64,000 nt of DNA from an uncultured Bryobacteraceae bacterium (lineage in GTDB: Bacteria; Acidobacteriota; Terriglobia; Bryobacterales; Bryobacteraceae). The translations under genes and the position numbers were made by a program. Positions within the stretch are counted from its first letter, which is position 1; each line of letters starts with the position of its first letter. Positions 1 to 8,372 of this stretch are shown in pieces. The notes beneath the pieces were generated by a model. The model did no database searches and was not told the DNA's origin. It was given only the letters and a program-made list of their open reading frames with translations. The stretch covers positions 1 through 64,000 of the forward strand of contig CAKZUE010000036.1 of NCBI GenBank assembly GCA_937920635.1, read 5' to 3'.

Positions 1-505
<505 letters not shown>

Positions 506-630
506 ACAAACGGCTCCCTGATGCCAGAATTGATGACTCTCCTGGTTCGCCGTCTGGCTGGTGGGCGCCGGCTCGCGGGCCGGCCCGCCGGAGACTGCGG
601 GGGACCAGATCGAATCGGGGAAAAAAACTC

Positions 631-706
<76 letters not shown>

Positions 707-790
707 TCATTCCCTACTTTAGCGCAACCGGCGGCGGGCCGCACAAGTGCCCCTGCGCGCCGCCGCGCCAGCCCGCCGGAAAAATATCGG

Positions 791-879
791 TGGTGGACAG
801 GGGAGGATTCGAACCTCCGTAGCTCGCAAGGAGCGGCAGATTTACAGTCTGCTGCCATTAACCACTCGGCCACCTGTCC
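791..879 (-). tRNA. tRNA-Tyr (anticodon GTA), class II with long variable arm
   Basis: An 89-nt tRNA is readable on the minus strand with acceptor stem GGACAGG/CCTGTCC, discriminator A and encoded CCA. The anticodon loop CTGTAAA gives GTA. The long variable arm expected of bacterial tRNA-Tyr is present, as is the T-loop GTTCGAATC. It is the first gene of the tRNA-Tyr, tRNA-Thr, tuf unit, about 30 nt downstream of a TATAGT -10 box. Confidence 0.96.
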
Positions 880-913
880 ACATCGCGCCGGCTGAGCCAG
901 TGGTGACGATTTC

Positions 914-942
914 ACTATAGCGCAGCAGCCGCGGTTTTGCAG
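914..942 (-). promoter_or_regulatory. Probable promoter of the tRNA-Tyr/tRNA-Thr/tuf unit
   Basis: On the minus strand a TATAGT -10 box (914-919) lies 34 nt before the tRNA-Tyr 5' end. A weak -35 match, CTGCAA, sits 17 nt further upstream (937-942). The -10 is identical to that of the divergent rpsA promoter. The -10 is convincing; the -35 is poor. Confidence 0.5.
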
Positions 943-998
943 CACCGCTGCCAGCAGTTTCAGCGCCGAACCCGCAGCGTCAGGCGGGGCGGCCGAGG

Positions 999-1027
999 TT
1001 GACAAGCACTTCAGTGTCCGATATAGT
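999..1027 (+). promoter_or_regulatory. Sigma70-type promoter of the rpsA operon
   Basis: A perfect -35 TTGACA (999-1004) and a -10 TATAGT (1022-1027) are separated by exactly 17 nt. The predicted transcription start is near 1034, leaving a leader of about 190 nt before the rpsA ATG. This is the best promoter match found in the window. Confidence 0.85.
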
Positions 1028-1043
1028 TCTGAAGTGTCGCACT

Positions 1044-1151
1044 TTCAATGATTTGTATTGAATCAGAGAGGCGGCGGCGATCACCCGTCCGGCGCCGGTG
1101 ATCCGCGGCCGGCTGCATTCCGGGCCATTCCATTCCCTGTCGCAAGGAATG
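1044..1151 (+). promoter_or_regulatory. Structured rpsA 5' leader with three perfect inverted repeats
   Basis: Between the promoter and rpsA three perfect inverted repeats follow one another. They are TTCAAT/ATTGAA (1044-1062, 7-nt loop), GATCACC/GGTGATC (1079-1103, 11-nt loop) and CATTCC/GGAATG (1131-1151, 9-nt loop). In E. coli, S1 represses its own translation through a folded rpsA leader. These hairpins would fit a similar role, but that is an inference from position and structure only. Confidence 0.45.
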
Positions 1152-1221
1152 TGCCGGACGCAGAGAAAGCCGCGGAAGCTGGCAGGCTGGCGGAAGTTGT
1201 GGCGTTATCGGAGTCTGGGGC

Positions 1222-2994
1222 ATGACCGGCAACCAGGAAGACCGCCCGGTGGAGTATCCCGCCGACGGCGAAGAGAATTACGAACAACTGCTCGACGACT
1301 ACGGCCATCTCGCGCCGCCCGCCGAGGGCGAGGTGATGATGGGCCATGTGCTCGAAGTCACACCTGAGGGGCTGATCGTCGACGTGGGGCTCAAGCAGGA
1401 GGGCTTCGTCCCCATCGAGCAGGTTTGCACGCCGGAGGGCGCTGTCACCTACCAGCCCGGCGATTCGATCGAGGTCATGCTCGACCGGCGGCGCGAGATG
1501 GAAGGCTACGTCCTTCTCTCGCATGAGCGCGCCAGCCGGATCCGCGCCTGGGAGACGCTGGACAAGGCCTACCGCGAAGGGCTGGCCGTCAGCGGCCGTG
1601 TGACCGGCCGGGTGAAAGGCGGCCTCAGCGTCGACGTCGGCTTGCCTGCCTTCATGCCTTCCACTCAGGCCGACATCCACCCGCTGCACAATCTCGACTC
1701 GCTCATCGGCGCCGACATCGCCGTCAAGGTGCTGAAGCTGAACCGCCGCCGCAACAACATCGTCGTGTCGCGCAAGGCGGTGATGGAGGAAGAGATCCAC
1801 TCGCGCAAGGCCGCCCTGCTCGAGCATCTGCACGAGGGCGGCCTGGTGACCGGCGTCGTGAAGAACCTGACCGAATACGGCGCCTTCATCGACCTGGGCG
1901 GCATCGACGGACTGCTGCACGTCTCCGACATCTCCTACGGCCGCGTGGCGCACCCGCAGGACGTGCTCCAGGTCGGACAGGAGATCACGGTCCGCGTGCT
2001 GAAATTCGACCGCGAGAAGGAGCGGATTTCGCTCGGCCTCAAACAGGTGCTGCCGGATCCCTGGGAGACGGTGGCGGAGCGCTACCAGCCGGGCATGCGC
2101 GTGGTGGGGCGCGTGGTGAGCGTCACCGACTACGGGGCATTCGTCGAACTCGAGCCGGGCGTGGAGGGGCTCATTCATATCTCGGAGATGACCTGGAGCC
2201 GGCGCATGAAGCATCCGTCCAAGGTGGTGCGCGTGGGCGACAATGTGGAGAGCGTGGTGCTCGACGTCCGGCCGAAGGAGCGGCGGATCTCGCTCGGCAT
2301 CAAACAGCTCGAGCCCGACCCCTGGACCACGGTGGACAAGCGGTACGCCGTGGGCAGCGTGGTGGAGGGCCGGGTGCGGAAGCTGGCCGATTTCGGGGCG
2401 TTCATCGAAATCGAAGAAGGCATCGACGGGCTGGTCCACGTCTCCGACCTGTCGTGGACGAAGCGCGTGCAACACCCGTCGGAAGTGCTCAAAAAAGGCC
2501 AGGTGGTGCAGGCCGTCATCCTCAGCATCGACGCGCCCAACCGGCGGCTTTCGCTGGGCATCAAACAGTTGCAGCCCGATGCCTGGGAGACGTTTTTCCG
2601 CCAGCACGGGGTCGGCGACATCGTTCACGGCAAGCCCACGCGCGCGGCCAATTTCGGCGTGTTCGTCGAACTGGCCCCCGGGGTGGAAGGCCTGTGCCAC
2701 AATTCGGAAATCCCGGCCGAAATGCGCAAACAATCGCCGCCGCTGCCCATGGGGCAGGAGATGACATTCAAGATCATCAAGATGAACGAGGCGGACAAGC
2801 GCATCGGCCTGACGCTGGTCACCGCCGAGGATGCGCGCGAACTGGAGCGGCTGGGCGATTATCATCGTCAGGCCGCCCAGGCCACGCAGCATATCGAAGA
2901 GGCATTGCAGGGCCAGCCGCCCGCACCGTCCGCCGCCGCGCCCGAGGCCGGCGAGCCCACTCACGAGGAACGGAAACAAGATGACGAAAGCTGA
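1222..2994 (+). CDS. rpsA: 30S ribosomal protein S1
   Basis: S1 binds mRNA on the small ribosomal subunit and helps load weakly Shine-Dalgarno messages. The 590-residue product carries six S1/OB-fold repeats at about residues 37-100, 120-185, 206-275, 290-362, 377-449 and 463-536. Repeats 3-5 show the classic YGAFI/FGAFIE, GLxHxSD and RISLGIKQ signatures. The length matches typical six-domain S1. The acidic N-terminus and low-complexity C-terminus (GQPPAPSAAAPEAGEP) are unremarkable. The start at the ATG at 1222 follows TCTGGGGC. It heads an operon with the HU, HIT and DUF1848 genes and overlaps the HU gene by 14 nt. Confidence 0.95.
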   Translation: MTGNQEDRPVEYPADGEENYEQLLDDYGHLAPPAEGEVMMGHVLEVTPEGLIVDVGLKQEGFVPIEQVCTPEGAVTYQPGDSIEVMLDRRREMEGYVLLSHERASRIRAWETLDKAYREGLAVSGRVTGRVKGGLSVDVGLPAFMPSTQADIHPLHNLDSLIGADIAVKVLKLNRRRNNIVVSRKAVMEEEIHSRKAALLEHLHEGGLVTGVVKNLTEYGAFIDLGGIDGLLHVSDISYGRVAHPQDVLQVGQEITVRVLKFDREKERISLGLKQVLPDPWETVAERYQPGMRVVGRVVSVTDYGAFVELEPGVEGLIHISEMTWSRRMKHPSKVVRVGDNVESVVLDVRPKERRISLGIKQLEPDPWTTVDKRYAVGSVVEGRVRKLADFGAFIEIEEGIDGLVHVSDLSWTKRVQHPSEVLKKGQVVQAVILSIDAPNRRLSLGIKQLQPDAWETFFRQHGVGDIVHGKPTRAANFGVFVELAPGVEGLCHNSEIPAEMRKQSPPLPMGQEMTFKIIKMNEADKRIGLTLVTAEDARELERLGDYHRQAAQATQHIEEALQGQPPAPSAAAPEAGEPTHEERKQDDES

Positions 2995-3286
2995 TCTGAT
3001 CGAGGAGATTTCGCGCGTCTGCGAATTCACGCGCAAGGATTCGGAGGTGATCGTCGAAGCGATCTTCGACAGCGTCGTGCGCGCGCTGCGTGAAGGCGAC
3101 AAGATCGAAATCCGCGGCTTCGGCAGCTTCCGCACGCGGCAGCGCAAGGCGCGCATCGGGCGCAATCCCAAGACCGGCGCGCGCGTCGACGTGCCCGCCA
3201 AGCGCATCCCGTATTTCAAGCCGAGCAAAGAACTGAAGGATCTCGTCAACCAGGAGCAGCCGCTGCCGGCGCCCCCCTCCGAGTGA
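2981..3286 (+). CDS. HU/IHF-family DNA-binding protein
   Basis: This is a small DNA-bending nucleoid protein of 101 residues. It starts MTKADLIEEIS like IHF-beta/HU and has the family core GFGSF followed by RNPKTG, which holds the intercalating proline of the beta-arm, and IPYFKPSKELK. The ATG at 2981 lies inside the end of rpsA (14-nt overlap), with GAGGAACGGA upstream as ribosome binding site, so translation is probably coupled to S1. The rpsA-ihfB pairing is known from Proteobacteria. HU and IHF-beta cannot be separated from sequence alone here. Confidence 0.92.
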   Translation: MTKADLIEEISRVCEFTRKDSEVIVEAIFDSVVRALREGDKIEIRGFGSFRTRQRKARIGRNPKTGARVDVPAKRIPYFKPSKELKDLVNQEQPLPAPPSE

Positions 3287-3308
3287 AGGCCGCCTGGCGG
3301 TTTCTGCC

Positions 3309-3794
3309 ATGGATCGCCTCTGGAGCCCCTGGCGTTATCACTATGTGAGCACCGTCTCGCCCGGCGATGAATGCATCTTCTGCGCCAAGGCGCGCGAGAA
3401 CCGCGACGAGGAAAACCTCATCGTGCACCGCGGACGGCTGAACTACGTCCTGCTGAACCTGTTCCCTTACACGACGGGCCACCTCATGATCACGCCCTAC
3501 CGCCATGTGGCGCAGCTCGAAGAACTCAGCGGGGAAGAAGCGGCGGAGCTGATGGAGCTTACGCGCGTTGCGGTGCGCCACCTGAGAAGCGTGTACCGCC
3601 CCCACGGCTTCAATCTCGGGATGAACCTCGGCGAGTGCGCCGGCGCGGGCATCGCCGGACATCTCCATATGCACGTGCTGCCGCGCTGGACCGGCGACGC
3701 CAACTTCATGACGACGGTGGGCGAGACGCGCGTGATGCCGGAGGATCTGCGCGACACCTGGCGCAAGCTCTCCGCCGCGTTCCGCGGCGGCTGA
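3309..3794 (+). CDS. HIT (histidine triad) family nucleotide hydrolase/transferase
   Basis: The 161-residue protein has the histidine triad motif GHLHMHVLPRW, with His118, His120 and His122, which in the family acts on nucleoside phosphates such as AMP derivatives or Ap4A. An N-terminal CxxC pair (Cys22, Cys25) could bind zinc with other HIT residues. The sequence DRLWSPWR at the start and the CIFC motif are typical of the Ap4A-phosphorylase-like HIT subgroup. It begins 22 nt after the HU gene and is presumably in the rpsA operon. The substrate is not determinable here. Confidence 0.9.
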   Translation: MDRLWSPWRYHYVSTVSPGDECIFCAKARENRDEENLIVHRGRLNYVLLNLFPYTTGHLMITPYRHVAQLEELSGEEAAELMELTRVAVRHLRSVYRPHGFNLGMNLGECAGAGIAGHLHMHVLPRWTGDANFMTTVGETRVMPEDLRDTWRKLSAAFRGG

Positions 3795-3832
3795 GCCCGC
3801 GCGGCGGCGCGATACTCAAAGCAGGGGCTCGC

Positions 3833-4750
3833 GTGATCGTCTCGGCCAGCTACCGCACCGACATCCCCGCCTTCTACGCCGAGTGGTTCCTGCGCCGGCT
3901 GGACGCGGGTTTCGCGCTGGTGCGCAATCCCTATTCGGCGCAGATGTACCGCGTCGATCTGCGCCCGCACCGCGTCTCCGGGTTCGTCTTCTGGACGCGG
4001 AACTTCGGCCCGCTGCTCGAGCATCTCGACCGGCTGCGCGCTTTTGGACGCCCGTTCACCGTGCAGTTCACCGTCACGAATTACCCGCGCTCGATCGAGC
4101 CGGCGGTAATCCCGGCGGAGAAGGCGATCGGGCAGATGCACCGGCTGGCGCGCGAGGTGCATCCGCTGTGCCCCGTGTGGCGTTACGATCCCGTGCTGTT
4201 CACTTCGCTGACCCCGCCCGAATTCCATCTGGCCAATTTCGCGGAACTGGCGGCGAGGCTCGAGGGCGCGGCGGACGAAGCCGTGATCAGCTTCGCGCAA
4301 ATCTACGCCAAGTCGCGGCGGAACCTGGACGCGGCGGCGCGCCGGCACGGCTTCATCTGGGAGGATCCGCCGCCCGAGGCCAAGCTCTCCCTCGCCTCAC
4401 AGCTTGCCGCCATCGCGCGGCGGCATGGGATGCGGCTCACCGTGTGCTCGCAGCCGGACTATGTGGCGGAGGGAGCCGGGCAGGCGCGCTGCGTGGATGC
4501 GCGGCGCCTGGCGCGGATCAGCGGCGAGCCCATCATGGCGCCGCTGAAGGGCAACCGCCCGGGGTGCGCCTGCCATGAGTCGCGCGACATTGGCGAATAC
4601 GACACCTGCCCGCATGGGTGCCTCTATTGCTACGCCGTGCGCCACCGCCGGGTGGCGCTCCAGCGCTACCGGGCACACGATCCCGAATCGCCCTCCCTGC
4701 TGCCGCTGGCGGAAGAGCCCCGCCCGGCGCTGCCGTTGTTAGAGAAGTGA
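3833..4750 (+). CDS. DUF1848 family protein with C-terminal cysteine cluster
   Basis: The product has 305 residues. It opens VIVSASYRTDIPAFYAEWF and contains PVWRYDPVLFTS in the middle, both characteristic of DUF1848. Near the C-terminus a cysteine cluster, CACHESRDIGEYDTCPHGC followed by YCYA, resembles an Fe-S or metal site. The function of the family is unknown. The start is the GTG at 3833, chosen because the conserved N-terminus begins there and GCAGGGGC lies upstream; no in-frame ATG suits. It is the last gene of the rpsA unit, 38 nt after the HIT gene, and a hairpin follows its stop. Confidence 0.85.
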   Translation: MIVSASYRTDIPAFYAEWFLRRLDAGFALVRNPYSAQMYRVDLRPHRVSGFVFWTRNFGPLLEHLDRLRAFGRPFTVQFTVTNYPRSIEPAVIPAEKAIGQMHRLAREVHPLCPVWRYDPVLFTSLTPPEFHLANFAELAARLEGAADEAVISFAQIYAKSRRNLDAAARRHGFIWEDPPPEAKLSLASQLAAIARRHGMRLTVCSQPDYVAEGAGQARCVDARRLARISGEPIMAPLKGNRPGCACHESRDIGEYDTCPHGCLYCYAVRHRRVALQRYRAHDPESPSLLPLAEEPRPALPLLEK

Positions 4751-4759
4751 ATTCCCCTG

Positions 4760-4794
4760 CTTCGCAAAAGCGAAGAGCCTCCCCGAAGGGAGGC
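4760..4794. terminator. Double hairpin between convergent genes, probable bidirectional terminator
   Basis: Two adjacent perfect inverted repeats are CTTCGC-AAAA-GCGAAG (4760-4775) and GCCTCCC-CGAA-GGGAGGC (4777-4794, tetraloop). They lie between the plus-strand DUF1848 gene and the minus-strand PEP-CTERM gene. T-runs are short on both strands, so termination efficiency is uncertain. Confidence 0.6.
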
Positions 4795-4829
4795 CCTTTG
4801 AGGCACAGAATACCGCGGGCGAAATCCGG

Positions 4830-5549
4830 CTATGCCTTGCGGCGGCGCGCCAGCAGCCCCAGAGCGATCAGTCCCGCGCCGAGCATGGCGTAGGTGCCCG
4901 GTTCGGGAACCGGTTCATACTGGAACTGAACCAGCGTAAAGTCGGACTGGTTGGTGCAATTGCCGCTGCCGCAGCTCCCGCTCAGCGCGGTGAACTCGAT
5001 CTTCACGATGTCGTTCACCGAACCAAACGGGTTCGTGATCTTCCACACGGCGCCGTAACCGCTCGCAGAGGGCGAGAGGTTGGTCACCGTGCCGAAGCCG
5101 GTCCATGTGGCAGTGTCGGTTATTAACGGATTGGAGTCCCAAGTGTTGGTCACGGTGTAGACGCTTGTTCCTCCGCCCTGGTGCCAGATCTTGACCTGCG
5201 CCACTTCCTGCACGTCGTTGAACTCCGGTCCGTCGAACAACACGCCCAGCGTGAACGACGGCACCCAAAACGGCAGCCCGCCCGCCGGGATCTGCCCGGT
5301 GAGGAACTCGCCGATATCGATTTCGTCGCCGGTCTTGCCGGTGATGCCGACGCCGGTGAAACCAGCCACCGTCTTTTTGTTAAAGTTGCCTGGAGAAGAG
5401 GTCCAGTTCAACCCGCCGATCGTCTGGCTGTTCAAGCCATTCGTGAAATCGCTCCCATTGATTGTGATCACTGTGGCTCCAGCCGGCAAGCTCAGCAGAA
5501 GAACCACCGCCAGCGCCGAGAGCGCCAACAACACTGTTTTTCCCGCCAT
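4830..5549 (-). CDS. PEP-CTERM sorting domain protein
   Basis: This is a secreted protein of 239 residues. It has an N-terminal signal peptide (MAGKTVLLALSALAVVLLL, then a cleavage-like PAGATV) and a C-terminal PEP-CTERM tripartite tail: VPEPGTYAML, a hydrophobic segment and RRRKA. The family is known to be processed by an exosortase (EpsH/XrtA type), none of which is in this window. The central part is Gly/Ser/Thr/Asn-rich without a recognised domain. I chose the ATG at 5549 because AAGGAGG sits 7 nt before it; the ATG at 5555 is too close to that site. The gene stands alone. Confidence 0.88.
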   Translation of the reverse strand: MAGKTVLLALSALAVVLLLSLPAGATVITINGSDFTNGLNSQTIGGLNWTSSPGNFNKKTVAGFTGVGITGKTGDEIDIGEFLTGQIPAGGLPFWVPSFTLGVLFDGPEFNDVQEVAQVKIWHQGGGTSVYTVTNTWDSNPLITDTATWTGFGTVTNLSPSASGYGAVWKITNPFGSVNDIVKIEFTALSGSCGSGNCTNQSDFTLVQFQYEPVPEPGTYAMLGAGLIALGLLARRRKA

Positions 5550-6173
5550 TCCCATTCCTCCTTGACTTGGCTTCAAGCTGTCCCCCTGACACTGCAAGTG
5601 CCAACTCGACGGCACTTTAGCAAAGCGCTCAGAGCGACCGCTCTTTTAGGTTCGCGGCGCATCCTGGAGGAGCCAATAGAACTTTCGCCGTCACGGTACC
5701 ACTTCGTACCCGCGCAAGGACCAGTACCGCGGCACCCGGCCCTGAAGAGCTCCCCTCTGTGACGGTAAAGAGGCCCGCCCGGCTTCCGGTCCGGAGACAG
5801 CAGCCGGAAGCTGATCCGCGCCCGGCGTCAAGGCCGCTGTCTGATCGGGTCAGGCGCGCCGCTCAACAACCGGCTTTTGTTCCCAAAGACGTTCGTTGGG
5901 CCGCACTCGGAGCTCATGTGATGACGGTGGCAGCGGAGCAGATCCTGCATCGGGGATAGAATCTTGATCTGGCCAGGCTTCCAGCCCTGAGGGCCGTTGG
6001 CTGCGGACGCCATGTCTTCTCCAGGCGCTGCGCTGATACAGGCGTGGGGTGCTTGAACGGCAGATCCGGTTGATACAGGATCTCGCCCAGGCTGGGACGC
6101 GGCAGCACCAGTGTGGTTCCACGGCGGCGGGGAGCGGGCTTTAGCGGGACGAGCGAGTCTTCAAGGCTGCCCG
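5550..6173. other. 624-nt stretch with no convincing gene
   Basis: Short open frames exist on both strands but none has a recognisable product, a ribosome binding site or supportive codon use. The minus-strand frame around 5914-6108 looks protein-like in places (LPRPSLGEILYQPDLPFKHP) and might be a decayed gene, but I could not match it to any family. This is the largest empty region of the window. Confidence 0.4.
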
Positions 6174-6731
6174 TCAGATGCCGTCGCCGAACGGCTCGGA
6201 CAGGCGCTTCTTCTCCAGATAGCGCTCGCGCGCGTCGAGGATCGCCCGCCGCGCCTCGCGCGGTCCGCCCCAGCCCTGCGTCGTCGCCACGCGCCCCTCG
6301 AGCTCCTTGTAGATGCTGAAGAAGTGCTCCAGCTCGCGCCTGACATGGGGAAAGATCTGGTCGATGGTGTGGATCTCGTCGTAGCGCGGATTGCGCGTGG
6401 GCACGGCGATCACCTTCTCGTCCATCTCATCGCGGTCCACCATGCGCAGCAGCCCGACGGGGCGGACTTCGATCAGGCAGCCCGTGAAGCTCGGCTCGCT
6501 CACCAGCGCCAGCACGTCCAGCGGGTCGCCGTCCTCGGCGAGAGTCCCGGGGATGAAGCCGTAATCGCCGGGGTAGTGCATCGGCGAGTAAAGCGCCCGA
6601 TCCAGCCGGAAGACGCCCAGCGCGCCGTCATACTCGATCTTGTTGGCGGAGTTCTTGGGAATCTCGACGATCATCCGCACCAGTTCCGGCGCTTCGGATC
6701 CGGGGTCCAGGTCGTACAGCTTTGGATACAC
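6174..6731 (-). CDS. ppa: Inorganic pyrophosphatase (family I)
   Basis: This cytoplasmic enzyme hydrolyses pyrophosphate to phosphate and so drives biosynthetic reactions. The sequence has the family I signature EDGDPLDVLAL with its metal-binding aspartates, plus MHYPGDYGFIP and the lysine-bearing NSANKIEYD. I place the start at the GTG at 6731 (VYPKLYDLDPG; 185 residues). A TATATT box ends exactly 7 nt before it, so the mRNA would be leaderless. The in-frame TTG at 6740 would overlap that box. The gene is monocistronic and divergent from mraZ. Confidence 0.93.
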   Translation of the reverse strand: MYPKLYDLDPGSEAPELVRMIVEIPKNSANKIEYDGALGVFRLDRALYSPMHYPGDYGFIPGTLAEDGDPLDVLALVSEPSFTGCLIEVRPVGLLRMVDRDEMDEKVIAVPTRNPRYDEIHTIDQIFPHVRRELEHFFSIYKELEGRVATTQGWGGPREARRAILDARERYLEKKRLSEPFGDGI

Positions 6732-6738
6732 AAAGGTC

Positions 6739-6744
6739 AATATA
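6739..6744 (-). promoter_or_regulatory. -10 box of ppa (leaderless arrangement)
   Basis: TATATT on the minus strand is followed by 7 nt (GACCTTT) and then the GTG start of ppa. A transcript starting 7 nt after the box would begin at the start codon itself. No Shine-Dalgarno sequence is present. Confidence 0.55.
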
Positions 6745-6877
6745 ACAGGCTCGCGAGGAGTCGGCTATCTCCAGAGGCAGGGTAGGCGTACTCTCGGAAG
6801 TTCAAGCGTCTATCCCAGCCGGATGGCGAAGAAAAGGAAAACAAAGAGGTTATCGAAAAAATCTCCGAGGAAATCTC

Positions 6878-6906
6878 TTGCATTATCGGCCGGATGGTCT
6901 TAGGAT
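6878..6906 (+). promoter_or_regulatory. Candidate promoter of the dcw cluster
   Basis: A -35-like TTGCAT (6878-6883) and a -10-like TAGGAT (6901-6906) are 17 nt apart, just downstream of an A-rich tract (6829-6875) that could act as an UP element. Three loosely G-rich pentamers follow at 10-nt steps (6917 TGGCC, 6927 AGGGC, 6937 GTGAC). They recall the spacing of MraZ operator repeats, but their sequence match is poor. Confidence 0.45.
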
Positions 6907-6955
6907 CGAATCACAGTGGCCCGAATAGGGCCATCGGTGACCGATTCGGACCGAA

Positions 6956-7456
6956 ATGGAAGAGCAGCGGAACAGCTCGACGGCCACGCCACCCCCGGCG
7001 GCATCTTTCCGTCTCCGGGCGCCGCTCGGCTTCTATCCCTGCAAGGTGGACTCGGCAGGGCGGCTGAAACTGCCGGCCAAGTATCAGGAATATCTCGACA
7101 AGCTGCCGGACAAGTACCTGTTTGTGACCGAATCGCGGGGGCTGGCGCGGATCTACACCAACGGAAGCTGGGAGCGGCGGCTGGCGCGGATCGAGGATCC
7201 GCAACTGCGCTGGCGGGAGACGTTCCGGGCGGAGCTGGTGGGCTGCGACGTGGATGTGGACCCGCAGGGGCGCATCACGCTGCCCCAACAGTTGCGCAAG
7301 GAGATGGGGCTGGAAGACAAGACCGTGCAACTGAGGTTTTACGAAGACGTGATCACGATCTATCCGCCGGACAAGTTCGAGCAGGAACTCAGCCGGGTGC
7401 AGAGCCACCGCGAGAGCGATCTCGAGCGGTTGGCGGCGTTGGGAATCGACTTCTGA
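6956..7456 (+). CDS. mraZ: Transcriptional regulator/division protein MraZ
   Basis: MraZ is the first gene of dcw clusters and in other bacteria represses that cluster by binding repeats upstream of itself. The 166-residue product has two SpoVT/AbrB-type half-domains with the family DxxxR motifs DSAGR and DPQGR, and YPCKVDSAGRLKLPAKY near the start. An N-terminal extension of about 20 residues is Thr/Pro/Ala-rich. The product is slightly longer than the usual ~145 residues. It begins 6 nt upstream of rsmH in spacing terms and shares its promoter. Confidence 0.92.
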   Translation: MEEQRNSSTATPPPAASFRLRAPLGFYPCKVDSAGRLKLPAKYQEYLDKLPDKYLFVTESRGLARIYTNGSWERRLARIEDPQLRWRETFRAELVGCDVDVDPQGRITLPQQLRKEMGLEDKTVQLRFYEDVITIYPPDKFEQELSRVQSHRESDLERLAALGIDF

Positions 7457-7462
7457 TGAGGC

Positions 7463-8371
7463 ATGGAACACACGCCTGTCATGCTGCGCGAATCGCTGGA
7501 GTTTCTGGCGGTGCGTCCGGACGGCGTGTATGTGGACTGCACGTGCGGGCTGGGCGGGCACACGGCGGCGATTGCAGAGCGCCTCGTCACGGGGCGGGTG
7601 ATCGCGCTGGATCGCGATCTGGACTCGCTGGCTCAGGCTCGCGGGCGCTGCGCGCCGTGGGCGGAGCGGATCGTGTTCGCGCAGAGTTCTTTTTCCGGGC
7701 TTTCGTCCACTCTCGACTCTCTTCAGGTGGCGCATGCGGACGGGATCCTGGCCGATCTGGGCGTGAGCCGCTATCAGCTCACCTCACCGGAGCGAGGCTT
7801 TTCGCTTCAGGCGGCCGGACCGCTCGACATGCGGATGGACCGGCGGCAGAGCCTCACCGCTGCCGCCATTGTCAACCATTATTCGGAACGGGAACTCGCC
7901 CGGATCATCGAGGAGCTGGGCGAGGAAAGGAGGCGCCTAGCGGAAAAAATAGCCAGAGCACTGGTGCGGGCGCGGCCGATTGCCGACACGGCGCAACTGG
8001 CGCGCGTAGTGGCTTCGGCAGCGCCCCGTGCCGGAAGGATTCATCCCGCCACGCGGGTCTTCCAGGCCCTGCGGATGGCGGTGAACGACGAGCCTGGAGA
8101 GCTGGACGCGCTGCTCGGGCAGGCGCCCGGTCGGCTGGGGCGTGGAGGCCGGCTGGTGATGATCGCGTTTCAGTCGCTGGACGACCGCAAGGTGAAGCAG
8201 CGGTTTCGGGAACTGGCCCGGGGCGGGGGGTTCCGTTTGCTCACCCGGCATGTAGTGCGGCCCGGCGAGGAGGAAAGGCGGGCCAACCCGGCCAGCCGCA
8301 GCGCGGTTTTGCGGGCATTGGAGCGGACCGGAGAGGGATGGGAAGCAGGACAGGATTCAGGGAGGAACTGA
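7463..8371 (+). CDS. rsmH: 16S rRNA (cytosine-1402-N4)-methyltransferase
   Basis: RsmH (MraW) methylates N4 of C1402 in 16S rRNA using S-adenosylmethionine. The 302-residue protein starts MEHTPVMLRE and shows the SAM motif VDCTCGLGGHT, the DGILADLGVSR motif and the C-terminal MIAFQSLDDRKVKQRF, all typical of the family. It starts 6 nt after mraZ and ends 1 nt before the ftsL start, so the three genes are tightly coupled. Confidence 0.96.
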   Translation: MEHTPVMLRESLEFLAVRPDGVYVDCTCGLGGHTAAIAERLVTGRVIALDRDLDSLAQARGRCAPWAERIVFAQSSFSGLSSTLDSLQVAHADGILADLGVSRYQLTSPERGFSLQAAGPLDMRMDRRQSLTAAAIVNHYSERELARIIEELGEERRRLAEKIARALVRARPIADTAQLARVVASAAPRAGRIHPATRVFQALRMAVNDEPGELDALLGQAPGRLGRGGRLVMIAFQSLDDRKVKQRFRELARGGGFRLLTRHVVRPGEEERRANPASRSAVLRALERTGEGWEAGQDSGRN

Positions 8372-8372
8372 G

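Noticed and set aside
1081-3249. Very long minus-strand frame opposite rpsA and the HU gene
   Set aside because: It is a GC-rich antisense shadow. The plus strand encodes six clear S1 domains and an HU protein, while the antisense translation is His/Arg/Leu/Asp-rich without domains.
6823-6903. A 26-residue Lys/Arg-rich frame (MAKKRKTKRLSKKSPRKS...) just upstream of mraZ
   Set aside because: It has no ribosome binding site and overlaps the candidate -35/-10 region of the dcw promoter. The A-rich DNA is better explained as promoter context.
6912-6945. MraZ operator repeats upstream of mraZ
   Set aside because: The 10-nt spacing is suggestive, but the pentamers TGGCC, AGGGC and GTGAC do not share a convincing common sequence, so I did not call them as a feature.
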